Source of the DNA: Acidaminobacter sp964416305
Lineage (GTDB): Bacteria; Bacillota; Clostridia; Peptostreptococcales; Acidaminobacteraceae
Length of the DNA: 64,000 nt
NCBI GenBank assembly: GCA_964416305.1
Contig: CAYQDM010000008.1
Span: forward strand, 1 to 64,000
Direction of reading: 5' to 3'
Numbering within the stretch: position 1 is the stretch's first letter; every line of letters begins with the position of its first letter. Below the pieces are notes generated by a model. It was not told where the DNA came from. It saw only the letters and a list, made by a program, of their open reading frames with translations, and searched no databases. Below, piece by piece: positions 23,284 to 32,877 of the stretch. The translations under genes were made by a program, and so were the position numbers.

Positions 23284-25642
23284 CCGCGTCCACCTCCTGT
23301 TCTTGATCCAAGTCCTGGTCAGTGCCTTTTCTATAGCTCCCCGGATTGGTGCCGACGTGTTTTTTAAACAATCGGTAAAACGTCACCCGGCTTTGCAGCC
23401 CAACCATGGGATAGATGTCTTCTATGGACAGCGTGGTGGTGTTCAGCAGCGCCTTTGCCTTGAAAATGCGCTTCTGGCTGATGTAATCCGTCAGATTTTG
23501 GTTTGTTTGAGACTTGAAAAGCTTGGAGAGGTATTTGACAGAGATGCCGGCCTGACTGGCGATCAGCTCAGGGTGGATATCCTCGTGGAAGTGCTCTTCA
23601 ATGAAAGTGATGACGTTTTGAATCATCTGCGCCGATCGGTCTGATGGCGGCTCAGCCAGAGCCATGAGAGATTTAAACATCTGGAGAAGCACAGCCTTAT
23701 CCGGGTTGACGCCAGGCTCCAATTCCGCTCTGTGGGTCTGCGTGGTCCAGGACCAGACCTGCTGATCCAGGGCAGTGTAAAAATCCAGGCCATGGGCGGC
23801 GGCGTACCGTGCAGCGGTTCGGTGCAGATCGTGAAACAGCGCCTGCCTGCTAAAGCCTGTGCTGCCGATGGTCTCTGTCTGTCTCACCAGCCCATCCAGA
23901 ATACTTTCAAGTCCGGACTCATCCCGGGCTTGGAGGCAATTCATGACCTTTTCTTCATCCTTGAAGGTGTAGATATGATGGGGCTTGATTTCAAGAGTCG
24001 AGGCGTCCGCTACCTGATTCTGCGCAGACCCGGTTGCGGCTTCCAGTGCGTACTGGGCTTCGGAATAGGAGAGCCACAACTTATTCAGACCACCGTGGAT
24101 TCTGCCGACGCCTATGTAAATTCTATAATGCTTCAGTTCATAAGAAAAGGAAACGAGAAGCTGTTCGAGGGATTTCATCAGCGTCGCCTGATCCTGATGG
24201 GTGTCCAGATTGGCTATACCCACAAAATGACCCGGCTCAAGCTCCAACAGATAGACTCTGTTTTGGGCTGCCAATGCCTCCAGTATAATAATCTTGATAC
24301 TTTCCAGGACATGGTGCCGTTCCTGGCGCTCAATTTTTGTAAAGAAGCGCTCGTTAAAGTCGAAGACTATTGAGAAACAGAGAAACGTCTCGGTCGTGAA
24401 CCGGAGGTCATCCCGAATCAATGTCCTGAATTTTTTAATGGGATCCAGGGAATGGCCGCGCAGCAACTGTATAAATGCGTTGTCCAGATACTCGGAGGAC
24501 AGCTCGTGGACTTTATCGGAGTAGGCGGTTTTTTCGCTGAGCAGCACATGGAGGGCGGACTGTATGAGCTCAAACTCATTCTGATGTTTCGCTGCAGCCC
24601 CGCCTGTTCCTTCGCTGCCGCCGCTTTGCATAAGGATTTCCCTTATAGTGTTGATGGGGCTGTAGAGTCTGACGCTGAATACCAGGGCCAGGCCTATGCC
24701 GAGCAAAATGATCGCAATGCTCGTCCAAAAGGTGACGGAAAGGACATTGTTGGCTTCGGCTCTGAAATAGTAGCTCGGCGTGATGGTGTAATAGGTCCAT
24801 TCAAGACGCTCGGAAGACAAAGCAGAAACCAGGTAATTTTCGCCTTGCCATTCCAGAGGGACGAGTTCGGAGGGGCCGGCTGCACGGAGCGCCTTGAGCC
24901 TTTCGACAGCGTCGCCGTTCCATAGGTCATCCCGGCTGCTGGTTATGATATTGTCCTCCGTGTCCAGTAAGATAAATTCCGTTTCGGGATAAATCATGTT
25001 GGAGCGGATGGTCTCGTGGATTGCGCTGGTGGAAAGGCATGCGACGACCGCTATGTTGCCTTTGGGACTGTGCTCTACAGCAACCGTGGGGATCACGGTT
25101 TTTGTGCTGCCGCTTGAGGTTTTAATCAAGGTCGGAGACAGATATTGAACCGCTGAAGGCCTGGTCAGATAAGTTTTCCAAAAAGGAACCGGATATTTTT
25201 CAAACCAGTAAAGCTCTCTGAAGAAGCGGTCAAAGGTTTCCGGACCGGCGCTCCTAAACACCCAGTCACTGTCTCTAAAGACGAAGAGGTTGTCAATGAA
25301 GTAGTTGGAGATATTCTGGCTTTTGACAATGGCTTGAATCATGCTTTCAAAGTGGCGTTTTTGTTCTGTGCTCATTTCAGGTGAGCTCATGACGGGCTCG
25401 AAAAAAGCATCTTCCATCATCAGATTGAGGCTGGCGTCCACTGCCATTTGAACAGAATGGTCAATGCGCTCCATAGAAAACTCAAGATTCTTTGTAATGT
25501 TTTGGCTAAAGTCCTTCTTTGCCTCAGAAACCGAATAATTATAGAAGAGGATGCCGATGAGGAGGACGGGAATCAGCAGTGTGCTGAAGTACATCAGCAT
25601 TTTAATGAACAGCCGGTTTGAAAAAAACGAGCGCAGTTGCAT
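23270..25642 (-). CDS. Membrane-anchored AraC-family sensor-regulator
   Basis: A 790-residue protein with a first membrane helix at about residues 12-35, a large extracellular (dCACHE-like) region, a second helix at about 290-312 (VTFWTSIAIILLGIGLALVFSV), an intracellular region, and a C-terminal AraC-type double helix-turn-helix (about 685-775: ISVKYLSKLFKSQTN; FYRLFKKHVGTNPGSYRK). Such one-component receptors control adjacent ABC sugar-uptake genes in Paenibacillus and Clostridia. ATG 25642 follows AGGAGGA; the longer frame lacks a ribosome site. It carries an exact 10-mer at 23864-23873. Confidence 0.87.
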   Translation of the reverse strand: MQLRSFFSNRLFIKMLMYFSTLLIPVLLIGILFYNYSVSEAKKDFSQNITKNLEFSMERIDHSVQMAVDASLNLMMEDAFFEPVMSSPEMSTEQKRHFESMIQAIVKSQNISNYFIDNLFVFRDSDWVFRSAGPETFDRFFRELYWFEKYPVPFWKTYLTRPSAVQYLSPTLIKTSSGSTKTVIPTVAVEHSPKGNIAVVACLSTSAIHETIRSNMIYPETEFILLDTEDNIITSSRDDLWNGDAVERLKALRAAGPSELVPLEWQGENYLVSALSSERLEWTYYTITPSYYFRAEANNVLSVTFWTSIAIILLGIGLALVFSVRLYSPINTIREILMQSGGSEGTGGAAAKHQNEFELIQSALHVLLSEKTAYSDKVHELSSEYLDNAFIQLLRGHSLDPIKKFRTLIRDDLRFTTETFLCFSIVFDFNERFFTKIERQERHHVLESIKIIILEALAAQNRVYLLELEPGHFVGIANLDTHQDQATLMKSLEQLLVSFSYELKHYRIYIGVGRIHGGLNKLWLSYSEAQYALEAATGSAQNQVADASTLEIKPHHIYTFKDEEKVMNCLQARDESGLESILDGLVRQTETIGSTGFSRQALFHDLHRTAARYAAAHGLDFYTALDQQVWSWTTQTHRAELEPGVNPDKAVLLQMFKSLMALAEPPSDRSAQMIQNVITFIEEHFHEDIHPELIASQAGISVKYLSKLFKSQTNQNLTDYISQKRIFKAKALLNTTTLSIEDIYPMVGLQSRVTFYRLFKKHVGTNPGSYRKGTDQDLDQEQEVDADEHE

Positions 25643-25966
25643 TATTTCGGTCCTCCTTTCCACTCTATAGAAGGAAATGTTGCTGGATATGATTATAACA
25701 TGGATTGTGCATAATGTGAGGGTCTGATACAGCGCAGAATGCCAATAAGCAGAATATTGAAACAAAATGCTCTGAATTGAAACAGGGGAAAGGTCTATTT
25801 GATACAGCTTTCGCTATCCTGGTGCTTATGCTGCTGCCAGGATTTCGCTATGGTGTTGGTATCAGCAAAATCGTTCCAATCCTGGTGGAGCTGAAGCGTC
25901 AATGTGAAACTCGGTGTCTGACACCGGGTTCTCAAATGACAAAACAATCGGCGGAGGTGATCTTCT
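25643..25966. other. Non-coding region with a REP-like palindrome
   Basis: Divergent intergenic DNA between the AraC sensor and tatA. It holds the palindrome AACTCGGTGTC-T-GACACCGGGTT (25908-25930), related to 1059-1083. An open frame here (25777-26106) has no ribosome site or recognisable product. No clear promoter was identified by eye. Confidence 0.6.
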
Positions 25967-26170
25967 TTGTCAGGAATAGGGACTACAGAGCTCATACTGA
26001 TCTTTGCTGTGGCTTTGGTCATCTTTGGACCCTCAAAGCTGCCGGAGCTTGGCAAATTAGCCGGACGTTCCATTGGCTCTCTCAAACGTTATGCGAGCAC
26101 CATTGAGAAGGACCTGGACAGCGGATCTTTGTTCGGAGCGGAAGAGACGGTTGAGCGGGAATCGACGTAA
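25967..26170 (+). CDS. tatA: Twin-arginine translocase TatA/TatE subunit (first)
   Basis: A 67-residue TatA-family protein: one N-terminal membrane helix (TTELILIFAVALVIFGPSKLPELG), the FGPSKLPELG hinge typical of TatA, then an amphipathic helix and an acidic tail. TatA oligomers form the conduit for folded Tat substrates. The start is TTG, with GGAGGTGA 6 nt upstream. It opens a tatA-tatA-tatC-substrate cluster. Confidence 0.92.
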   Translation: MSGIGTTELILIFAVALVIFGPSKLPELGKLAGRSIGSLKRYASTIEKDLDSGSLFGAEETVEREST

Positions 26171-26236
26171 TGGGATCGGGAATTGAGACCGTGTAATGGG
26201 TGACAAAATCTTAGTGAGTCAGGAAGGGGCAGAGTC

Positions 26237-26410
26237 ATGGGAAGATTTGGAACAACTGAGTTGATGGTCATCTTTGGTATTGCGGTGTTGATCTTTGGGC
26301 CCACCAAGCTGCCGCAGCTGGGGAAGGCGGTTGGACAGACCATCGGCAACTTTAAGAGGAGCATTTCCAAGGCGGAAGCTGAACCTCTGACCGAGCGGGA
26401 AGAGGGCTGA
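26237..26410 (+). CDS. tatA: Twin-arginine translocase TatA/TatE subunit (second)
   Basis: A 57-residue TatA-family protein: membrane helix TTELMVIFGIAVLIFGPTKL, hinge LPQLGKAVG, short amphipathic helix and acidic tail. It is clearly related to the preceding gene but diverged, so an old duplication. GGAAGGGG precedes the ATG. The exact 10-mer GACCATCGGC (26338-26347) is embedded in the codons for TIG. It ends 8 bp before tatC. Confidence 0.92.
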   Translation: MGRFGTTELMVIFGIAVLIFGPTKLPQLGKAVGQTIGNFKRSISKAEAEPLTEREEG

Positions 26411-26418
26411 AGAAGGCC

Positions 26419-27165
26419 ATGCCAGCCAATAAAACAACGACGCTGATTTCTCATCTGAACGAGTTGAGAAAACGGCTGGTGGTCAGCGCGATCTGCTTTG
26501 TCGCCGCCATGAGCGCGTGCCTGGCAAGGTCGGAGTTCGTCATTAAGCATCTGGTGGGCAAAGCCAAGGATTTCGAATTCATTTACGTCGCGCCGGCGGA
26601 ACTGCTGATCGCTTACATAAGAATCGCGATTATTTGCGGCATTGTCGTCGCATTTCCAGTCATCAGTTTACAGACCTGGCAGTTCATTCGACCCGGATTG
26701 ACGCGCCGTGAACGCACCGCGGCAGCTTTTGTGATGACCTTTGGCATGGCGCTGTTTGTTCTTGGCAGCTTCTTCGCCTATGAGGTCGTGCTGCCTTTCA
26801 CGCTGAAGTATTTTGCGGGACTGAACGGAGGCAGCATAGGGAGCGGGCAGAGCATCAAGGCCATGGTGTCCATTCAGAGCTATTTGAATTTCTTCGTCAA
26901 CACAATGGTGACCTTTGGACTTGTCTTCGAAATGCCTATTGTCATCCTCCTGTTGACGCAGCTGGGCATTCTTAATCCGAGATTTTTGAGAAAAAACAGA
27001 AAATACGTCATTTTAGGCGTTTTCATCATTGCGGCGATCATAACGCCGCCGGATGTGACGTCACAAGTGTTGATTGCTGTGCCGATGCTGGTGCTTTTTG
27101 AAATCAGCACCTGGATCAGCAGTCTGCTGTTCCGGCGAAAGCTGGCGGCCGCTGAAACTGGTTGA
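26419..27165 (+). CDS. tatC: Twin-arginine translocase TatC subunit
   Basis: A 248-residue TatC with six predicted membrane helices. The conserved N-terminal HLNELRKRLV motif is the signal-peptide contact, and IITPPDVTSQ and the first periplasmic loop are as usual. It recognises twin-arginine signal peptides and recruits TatA. The gene is immediately followed, after about 150 bp, by a protein with an obvious twin-arginine signal. This suggests a dedicated, minimal TatA-TatC system. Confidence 0.95.
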   Translation: MPANKTTTLISHLNELRKRLVVSAICFVAAMSACLARSEFVIKHLVGKAKDFEFIYVAPAELLIAYIRIAIICGIVVAFPVISLQTWQFIRPGLTRRERTAAAFVMTFGMALFVLGSFFAYEVVLPFTLKYFAGLNGGSIGSGQSIKAMVSIQSYLNFFVNTMVTFGLVFEMPIVILLLTQLGILNPRFLRKNRKYVILGVFIIAAIITPPDVTSQVLIAVPMLVLFEISTWISSLLFRRKLAAAETG

Positions 27166-27319
27166 TTGGGTTGCCCCAGGCGAAGATCCTTTAAGGGTTG
27201 GGGAACGAACGTGCGATAAGGATCTGCCTGGGGCGCTGAAGCGGCAACAATGCGGTCTGACAGCCGCTATTATTAAGATCAGTGGTGAAGGATCATCAAG
27301 GACTGAGGAGGTAGGAGTT

Positions 27320-29569
27320 GTGACTAAAGACAAGACAACCGATCAAAAAGAGAACAGAATGGAAACCCTCGGGCTTTCGGAAGAGGGACTCTCCAGAAGA
27401 AACTTCCTGAAGGGCATGGCTGTGGGGGCCGCAGGGATTGCTGTTTCAAGCGCTCTTCCGGGCTATACGGTGTTTGCGGACGTCGAGGCGCCTCTTGCGA
27501 ATGGGGTGTCGCGTGCGGAATTCATCGGCAAAATCTCCAATTATTTTGCCTGGCCGCACCCAACGCAGTACAACGACATTTGGAAGGCGCCCCTCAAGCA
27601 GTTCAAGGATGTCAAGACGGCAGACCGCTACGGCAAGCAAATTGAGACGGCTTATGAGGAAAGTGTGACCAGTGGCATTGGCAACGGCTATTTCGACCCG
27701 AATGCGCAGTTGGCCCGTCAGGACGCAGCCGTCATGCTGGTGAAGGCATTTCATCTGCCGCTGACCACCAAAACAGGGCTCTTTAAGGATGAGGCTTCGA
27801 TTTCTGCATACGCGAGAGCCAGTGTCAATACGCTGGCGGTGCTGGGATATTTGACAATTGCTTCAGACCAGCTTTTCCAGCCGAAGCGAGCGCTGACCGT
27901 GGACGAAATGGAAGTGCTCTTCAGTAAAATAACGGGGGCCATGGTCGCGCCTGTTCAAGCGCTGCCTAAACCGAATTCTGTCGCGCCCAGACGCTATGTC
28001 AAGCTCTACTGTCCGACGCCTGGGGCGACCATTCACTACACCACGGATGGCTCGGAGCCTACCGCGGACAGTGAGGTTTACACGGTCGAAACCAAAGGGC
28101 ATATCATGGAAATGATTGGCACTCGCGGCGGCGGTCCGGATGAGCCCGTGCCGACGGATCGCGTCGTGACCTATAAAGCTGTCGCATTCAAAGACGGCAT
28201 GGCTGCCAGCCCGGTCCAGACCTTCACGTGGAATTTGCACCGGCCGCTCATTGACGATTTCCAGGTGCTCCAGATGGCGAAGAAGACGTCTGTCAGCCCG
28301 GCGATCTTCAGGATCTGAAACGATTCTGAGTCAGTCAGGCCGCTGGCATGGTACATAGAAGGGCCGACAAGCGGCATAGTCTTTGACGCGCTGCAAACCC
28401 CTGCGGACAAGAAGAACCTGAAGACGTTTGTCGATGGTTTCGCTACAAAACCGTATATCCTGATCATAGGTCATGAGCACGGGGACCATGATGCCCAGGC
28501 TATGAACTTCATGAACGCGGGGGTCGATGTCTACTTGAATGAGCGGGGCTGGGCGTCTACATCTTCCACTTCAGGCCCGTTCCAGCCAATCTTCTCCACA
28601 CCGGAATCACAGGCTAAAGTTAAGAATGTTGAAGAGGGCATGAAGTTCGACCTTGGCGGAGGGATCCTCTTTGAAGTTGTTGCGCTCCCGGGCCATGCCA
28701 ATGGCAACGTCGCGATTCACGACAGCAAAAATGGGCTTCTGTTCGCGTCTGACTTTTATGGCTGTACCCGTGCGGGCTCAGCGGACAACGTCGGTGTAGC
28801 GGGTATGCCGCCGGATCTCCTTCTTTCCTTTGTCCAGCAAGCTTACTCGAAATACACCAAAGATGGGGGCAAGTCGGACAAGCTCTTCACGGGTCACGAT
28901 GAGTCACCGCTCAGCGACAACAACCTGAAGCTCTATGAGGCGGCGCTGCAGCAGGTCGTGGACAAGGGCGAAGGCGGCTGCCGACCATCCCTGCGCGGGG
29001 GTACAGACGCACCGGGAACGAGAACGACCATGATTGGCGACATGTGGAAAGATGGCACCAACTGGTGTGCCATCAAGCTCACAGGCGTTATGGGTGACAA
29101 TGCTGAGTTCTTATCCTCGGCCTCGGACCTCAAGGTGCGCCCATACATGGCGGATGCCGCGAATGAGGGTGTCAATTACAACTTTGGCGGTCATGTCAAA
29201 TATTCTGTTCTGTCCAACATCGAATTTGTCGGCGGAGAATTGGTCGGAAAAACCGTGGAATACGCTGCACCGGGCGCGTCGTTCACCTGGGCGGGCAAGG
29301 AAATCGCAGTGAAGAACGCGCTTCAAAACCGCTTCAATCCTTGGGCTTACGATTACACGGTCAAAGTGCCTAAGGCTAACAGCACCGTCACTGTCATTCC
29401 TACCTCCATGTCTACGAAAGCGGCGTCCATTACGGTGGACGGCAAGGCAGCAGCCTACCGCTCCGGCAACAAGATTGCTGTCAGAGATGGCCAGGTCATC
29501 ACGGTGAAAGTTGTCGCACCGGACAATGTCACGGCGTCCACCTATACGTTTAAGGTGGCAATGGTCTAG
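27320..29569 (+). CDS. Tat-signal metallo-beta-lactamase-fold selenoprotein (in-frame UGA at 28316-28318)
   Basis: A 749-residue protein if the TGA is read as Sec (residue 333). Order of parts: twin-arginine signal SRRNFLKG (R26-R27) with an Ala-rich hydrophobic stretch; an S-layer-homology-like region (about 60-205); a chitobiase/CHB_HEX_C-like sandwich (about 225-310, TIHYTTDGSEPT); then the metallo-beta-lactamase domain with Sec333 in FRI-U-NDSES, metal ligands H385-x-H387-x-D389-H390, ALPGHANG and a later GHD; finally a cadherin-like beta-sandwich domain (about 675-749). The frame is open before and after the UGA with family-like sequence on both sides, so a nonsense mutation is unlikely. 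GTG 27320 has GAGGAGG 8 nt upstream. Placement after tatC implies export as a folded selenoprotein. The substrate is unknown. Confidence 0.85.
28319..28358 (+). promoter_or_regulatory. Possible SECIS region of the exported selenoprotein
   Basis: The 40 nt after the UGA can form GC-rich pairings (for example GCC-GCT-GGC at about 28340-28348, and CAG/CTG pairs around it), with the apex roughly 25 nt from the UGA. No clean long hairpin is visible by eye, so this is tentative. Confidence 0.3.
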
Positions 29570-29623
29570 AGTTTAATTTGAGTTTGAGTTCGAAAGGGAA
29601 TCCGGTCCAGTGAAGGACCAGGA

Positions 29624-29664
29624 GGAAGCGGCCGTCCAGGGAGCGACGGCCGCTTCTTCTCATT
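29624..29664 (+). terminator. Terminator of the tat operon
   Basis: GAAGCGGCCGTC (29625-29636) pairs with GACGGCCGCTTC (29645-29656), then TTCTC. The rest of 29570-29872 holds nothing else recognisable apart from a probable promoter region near 29800. Confidence 0.85.
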
Positions 29665-29872
29665 GAAGCAGCGGAAGGGGTGAAGAAGGCGCGGTGGCCT
29701 TCTCCACCTTTTTTAAGTTTGGCCGCCCGATACCGCGCGAAAAGGTTCATAAATGGGCGAATATTTTAAAGAATGCGCCAACATCAAGGTTTTTTTAATG
29801 GTAATTTAAGAATTGTTGGGTAATATAGAGGAGAAGTGCACAAAAGTTTCAACCAAGAGGAGTTGAGCCCAC

Positions 29873-30316
29873 ATGAGTTTCCTAACCAGTTTGAGTCCAT
29901 CTGTCATCTGGATCGCGCTCATCATCATTTTCGCAGTTTTAGAAGCACTGACCATGGGTCTCACCACCATCTGGTTTGCAGGTGCTGCGCTGATTGCGCT
30001 TCTGGCGGCAATGTTTGGATTGTCTGTGCCTGTTCAGATTGGCGTCTTTCTTGTATCGGCCGCGGTTCTGATTTACTTCACCAAGCCTCTGGCTAAAAAT
30101 TTTCTCCACATTGGCAGTGAAAAAACCAATGTCGAGGCTGTGATTGGACAGAGCGGACCTGTGATGATAGCCATAGAGCGCTATGCAACCGGTCAGGTCA
30201 AAATCAACGGCCAAATTTGGAGCGCCTTGTCTGAAGATGGAGAGCCCATTGAAGTTGGGGTGAAGGTTCAAGTTGTGGCGGTGGAAGGCGTTAAGCTCAT
30301 TGTTAAAAAGGCGTGA
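29873..30316 (+). CDS. NfeD-family membrane protein
   Basis: A 147-residue protein with N-terminal hydrophobic helices (residues about 9-75) and a C-terminal OB-fold domain (about 85-147, VIGQSGPVMIAI...VVAVEGVKLIVKK), the short NfeD form. NfeD proteins work with SPFH/stomatin proteins in membrane microdomains; the next gene is such a partner, 64 bp downstream. AAGAGGAGTTG precedes the ATG. Function is related to membrane organisation or quality control. Confidence 0.88.
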   Translation: MSFLTSLSPSVIWIALIIIFAVLEALTMGLTTIWFAGAALIALLAAMFGLSVPVQIGVFLVSAAVLIYFTKPLAKNFLHIGSEKTNVEAVIGQSGPVMIAIERYATGQVKINGQIWSALSEDGEPIEVGVKVQVVAVEGVKLIVKKA

Positions 30317-30380
30317 TTTGGATTAGTCCAATCAGGTCGAGATCAAGTATTGTATCAGAATAAAAGGGAGGCTTACATTA

Positions 30381-31310
30381 ATGGACATCTTTAAACTCAT
30401 CATTCCAGCACTGCTCTTTCTCTTTGCGATTTTGTTGATCATCACCAACATCAGAGTCGTACCGCAGGCTCAGGCTTATGTCATTGAGCGCCTTGGCGCC
30501 TTTTTGACAACCTGGAGCGTGGGTCTCCATTTTAAGATTCCTTTCATTGATCGCGTTGCAAACCGCGTTTCTTTGAAGGAGAACGTCGTTGACTTCCCAC
30601 CTCAGCCGGTCATTACCAAAGACAACGTCACCATGAAAATTGACACGGTCATTTACTATGCGGTCACAGATCCAAAGCTTTACTCCTATGGGGTTGCCCG
30701 TCCTATTGTCGCCCTTGAAAACCTCGCGGCGACGACCCTCAGAAACATTATTGGTCAACTGGAACTGGACGAGACGCTGACTTCCAGAGACCTGATCAAT
30801 ACCCAGATGCGCGCGATCCTGGACGAAGCAACGGACCCATGGGGCATCAAGGTCAACCGCGTTGAAGTCAAGAACATCATTCCGCCTGAAGATATTCAGA
30901 ACGCCATGGAAAAACAGATGCGCGCTGAGCGTGAGCGTCGTGAGTCCATTATTCGTGCGGAAGGTGAAAAGAATTCCAAGATTCTCGTGGCACAAGGTAC
31001 TAAAGAGTCTATGATTCTCGAAGCAGAAGGCGAAAAGCAATCCTCGATTCTCCGGGCTGAAGCTAAGAAGGAAGTTCAGATTCGCGAGGCGGAAGGTGAA
31101 GCGGAAGCGATTATCAAGGTCCAGGGTGCTAAAGCCAAGGGCATTGAAATGATTCGTGAAGCTGGCGCGGACCCTGCGGTCATTGCCATCAAGAGCTTTG
31201 AAGCCCTTGAAAAAATGGCGGACGGCCAGGCAACGAAAATTATTGTCCCTTCAGACCTTCAGGGCTTTGCAGGTACAGTTGCCGCTTTGAACGAGATCAT
31301 AAAGAAATAG
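30381..31310 (+). CDS. SPFH/stomatin-like protein (QmcA/HflK type)
   Basis: A 309-residue protein: one N-terminal membrane helix (about 4-22), an SPFH/band-7 domain (about 25-190, starting VPQAQAYVIERLGAFLTTW), and a long Ala/Glu/Lys coiled coil (about 185-265) leading to a conserved tail. Stomatin-type proteins form large oligomeric rings and are usually paired with NfeD, as here. GGGAGG precedes the ATG. A terminator follows. Confidence 0.93.
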   Translation: MDIFKLIIPALLFLFAILLIITNIRVVPQAQAYVIERLGAFLTTWSVGLHFKIPFIDRVANRVSLKENVVDFPPQPVITKDNVTMKIDTVIYYAVTDPKLYSYGVARPIVALENLAATTLRNIIGQLELDETLTSRDLINTQMRAILDEATDPWGIKVNRVEVKNIIPPEDIQNAMEKQMRAERERRESIIRAEGEKNSKILVAQGTKESMILEAEGEKQSSILRAEAKKEVQIREAEGEAEAIIKVQGAKAKGIEMIREAGADPAVIAIKSFEALEKMADGQATKIIVPSDLQGFAGTVAALNEIIKK

Positions 31311-31889
31311 GTTGGTTGAGTAAACCGTTTAAGTGTTAAGAGGTTTTTTCTTTTGAAAGGTTCCAGCTTAAAAGATTGATAGCTATAACAATTAAAACGC
31401 CGCTTGATTCGGGATTCCGGGTTAAGCGGCGTTTTTGCTTTGTACTTGGTTTTTGTTTGGAGTGATTTAGTTTTCGCTTTCGTTACGATTTTGTCCGCAA
31501 CAGGTCGAATGACCCAGTGCGCCCTGGGGCGCACACTTCAAAGAGAATGGGGACGCGGCGCTGGGGCAGGCAGTTTTGTGACGCGGAGGGCAGTATGCCG
31601 GGTGACTGGTGCTGGGTGTGGTTGGGAAAGGGGAACGTGCTGGTTTGTATTTTTAGAAAGTGTGTGTTTCCAGTGCTTTCTGGGTTCAACTCCGGTACAA
31701 AAATTGAGTTGGTGACAGGCACCAACTTAATAGTTGTCCGCGTCACCAGCTTTGAAGTTATCCGCGCAGCCTTTAGCCCATTGATCCATTCTGGTGTTTT
31801 TAACACTCTTTTAATACTTGCTACCTTGCATAATAAGGTACCCTGTGATATGCTGTAACCATGAAAAAGTAGAAAAGAGGCGATCCTCT
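31311..31889. other. Non-coding region with terminator, REP-like repeats and PadR operator
   Basis: 31394-31436 is a terminator (AAAACGCCGCTT/AAGCGGCGTTTTT). GTGCGCC-CT-GGGGCGCAC forms a hairpin near 31519. 31706-31728 is the REP-like palindrome AGTTGGTGACAGGCACCAACT, followed by GTCCGCGTCACC, a motif shared with 42527-42688 and 53104-53116. 31822-31840 is the PadR-type palindrome. No gene is seen. Confidence 0.7.
31822..31840. promoter_or_regulatory. PadR-type palindromic operator
   Basis: TACCTT-GCATAAT-AAGGTA lies about 50 bp upstream of the padR start codon, as expected for autoregulation. Confidence 0.5.
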
Positions 31890-32210
31890 GTGAACATACA
31901 ATTCAAGAAGGGTGTTCTGGAGCTGTGCGTACTGTCGATTCTGAGCCACAGGGACTGCTATGGCTATGAACTGGTTCAGGAGATTTCGAAAAATATCTCT
32001 ATATCAGAGGGCACTATTTATCCTTTATTGAGAAGGCTGATGGATGACGGCATGTTTACGACGTATCTTAAGGAGTCTTCTGAGGGGCCGCCGCGTAAGT
32101 ATTACACGCTGACGGAGCGGGGACGTCAGGAGCAGGCCGCCCTTGCAGCGGAATGGCGGCGGTTTGTAACGGGTGTCAACTTAATTGTGGAAGGAGAGCA
32201 CGGGGAATGA
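31890..32210 (+). CDS. PadR-family transcriptional regulator
   Basis: A 106-residue PadR-like winged-helix repressor (FKKGVLELCVLSILSHRDCYGYELVQEI; EGTIYPLLRRL; YYTLTERG). GTG 31890 follows AGAGG at 8 nt and gives the family-typical N-terminus. Its stop overlaps the ATG of the DUF1700 gene (ATGA). PadR-DUF1700-DUF4097 is a recurrent envelope-stress type trio in Firmicutes; the effector is unknown. Confidence 0.92.
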   Translation: MNIQFKKGVLELCVLSILSHRDCYGYELVQEISKNISISEGTIYPLLRRLMDDGMFTTYLKESSEGPPRKYYTLTERGRQEQAALAAEWRRFVTGVNLIVEGEHGE

Positions 32211-32809
32211 ACAAGCAGACTTATCTGACTCAGCTTAAAAGCGCGCTTTCCGGCATGCCGGAGGCAGAGCTCAATGACATTTTGTACGATTATGAGGAGC
32301 ACTTTGACGCGGCCCTCGAGAGCGGTGAGACAGAGGAAGCCATCCTCGAACAGCTGGGCAGGCCGGAAGTCGTCGCGAAACAATTCCGACTGAGCAAAGT
32401 GATCCAGCGGGCGGAGGAAAAACCCAGCTCTGTAAATTTGTTTAGAGCGGTACTGGCGTCTATAGGTCTCGGACTTTTTAATATCATCTTCATTCTTGGC
32501 CCTTACCTGGCACTGGTGGGCATACTGATCGCGGTCTACGCGGTAGCTGTATCGTTGATTATTGCGGGCATTGGTCTGGTATTTGGCGGAATTGTAGCGG
32601 CAGTGACGGGCTCGGTGGCATTCGCGCCTGCACTGATCCCGGCCGGGATTGTTGGAGGCACTTTAATTGTTGCCGTTTTAGGTGCAGGGGTAGCCATTGC
32701 AGCACTGGGAGGTTTGATTTTTCTCGCGGCGATCAAACTGACCCAACTGTTCTACCAAGTGACACTGAAATATTTGAAGCTCAACGTCAAGATCATCAGG
32801 CAAAACTGA
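32207..32809 (+). CDS. DUF1700 (HAAS-domain) membrane protein
   Basis: A 200-residue protein. Residues 1-70 form the helical HAAS domain (YLTQLKSALSGMPEAELNDILYDYEEHF), followed by several hydrophobic helices. Members are co-encoded with PadR regulators and DUF4097 proteins, exactly as here, and may be anti-sigma-like or sensory. It overlaps the padR stop by 4 bp, so translation is coupled. Confidence 0.9.
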   Translation: MNKQTYLTQLKSALSGMPEAELNDILYDYEEHFDAALESGETEEAILEQLGRPEVVAKQFRLSKVIQRAEEKPSSVNLFRAVLASIGLGLFNIIFILGPYLALVGILIAVYAVAVSLIIAGIGLVFGGIVAAVTGSVAFAPALIPAGIVGGTLIVAVLGAGVAIAALGGLIFLAAIKLTQLFYQVTLKYLKLNVKIIRQN

Positions 32810-32877
32810 TAAGTACAGGTGACTAAGCAGGGGCGCCTTGTATCTCCTGCAAATTTATAAAGAAGAAGGTAATCCAA

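Noticed and set aside
25777..26106. Possible 109-codon gene before tatA
   Set aside because: It overlaps the REP-like palindrome and the tatA start in another frame, lacks a ribosome site and has no family resemblance.
28316..28318. Nonsense mutation making the Tat-signal protein a pseudogene
   Set aside because: The frame continues for over 400 codons with intact metallo-beta-lactamase ligands and no other lesions, and two further Sec-type UGA genes are in the window, so recoding is the simpler reading.
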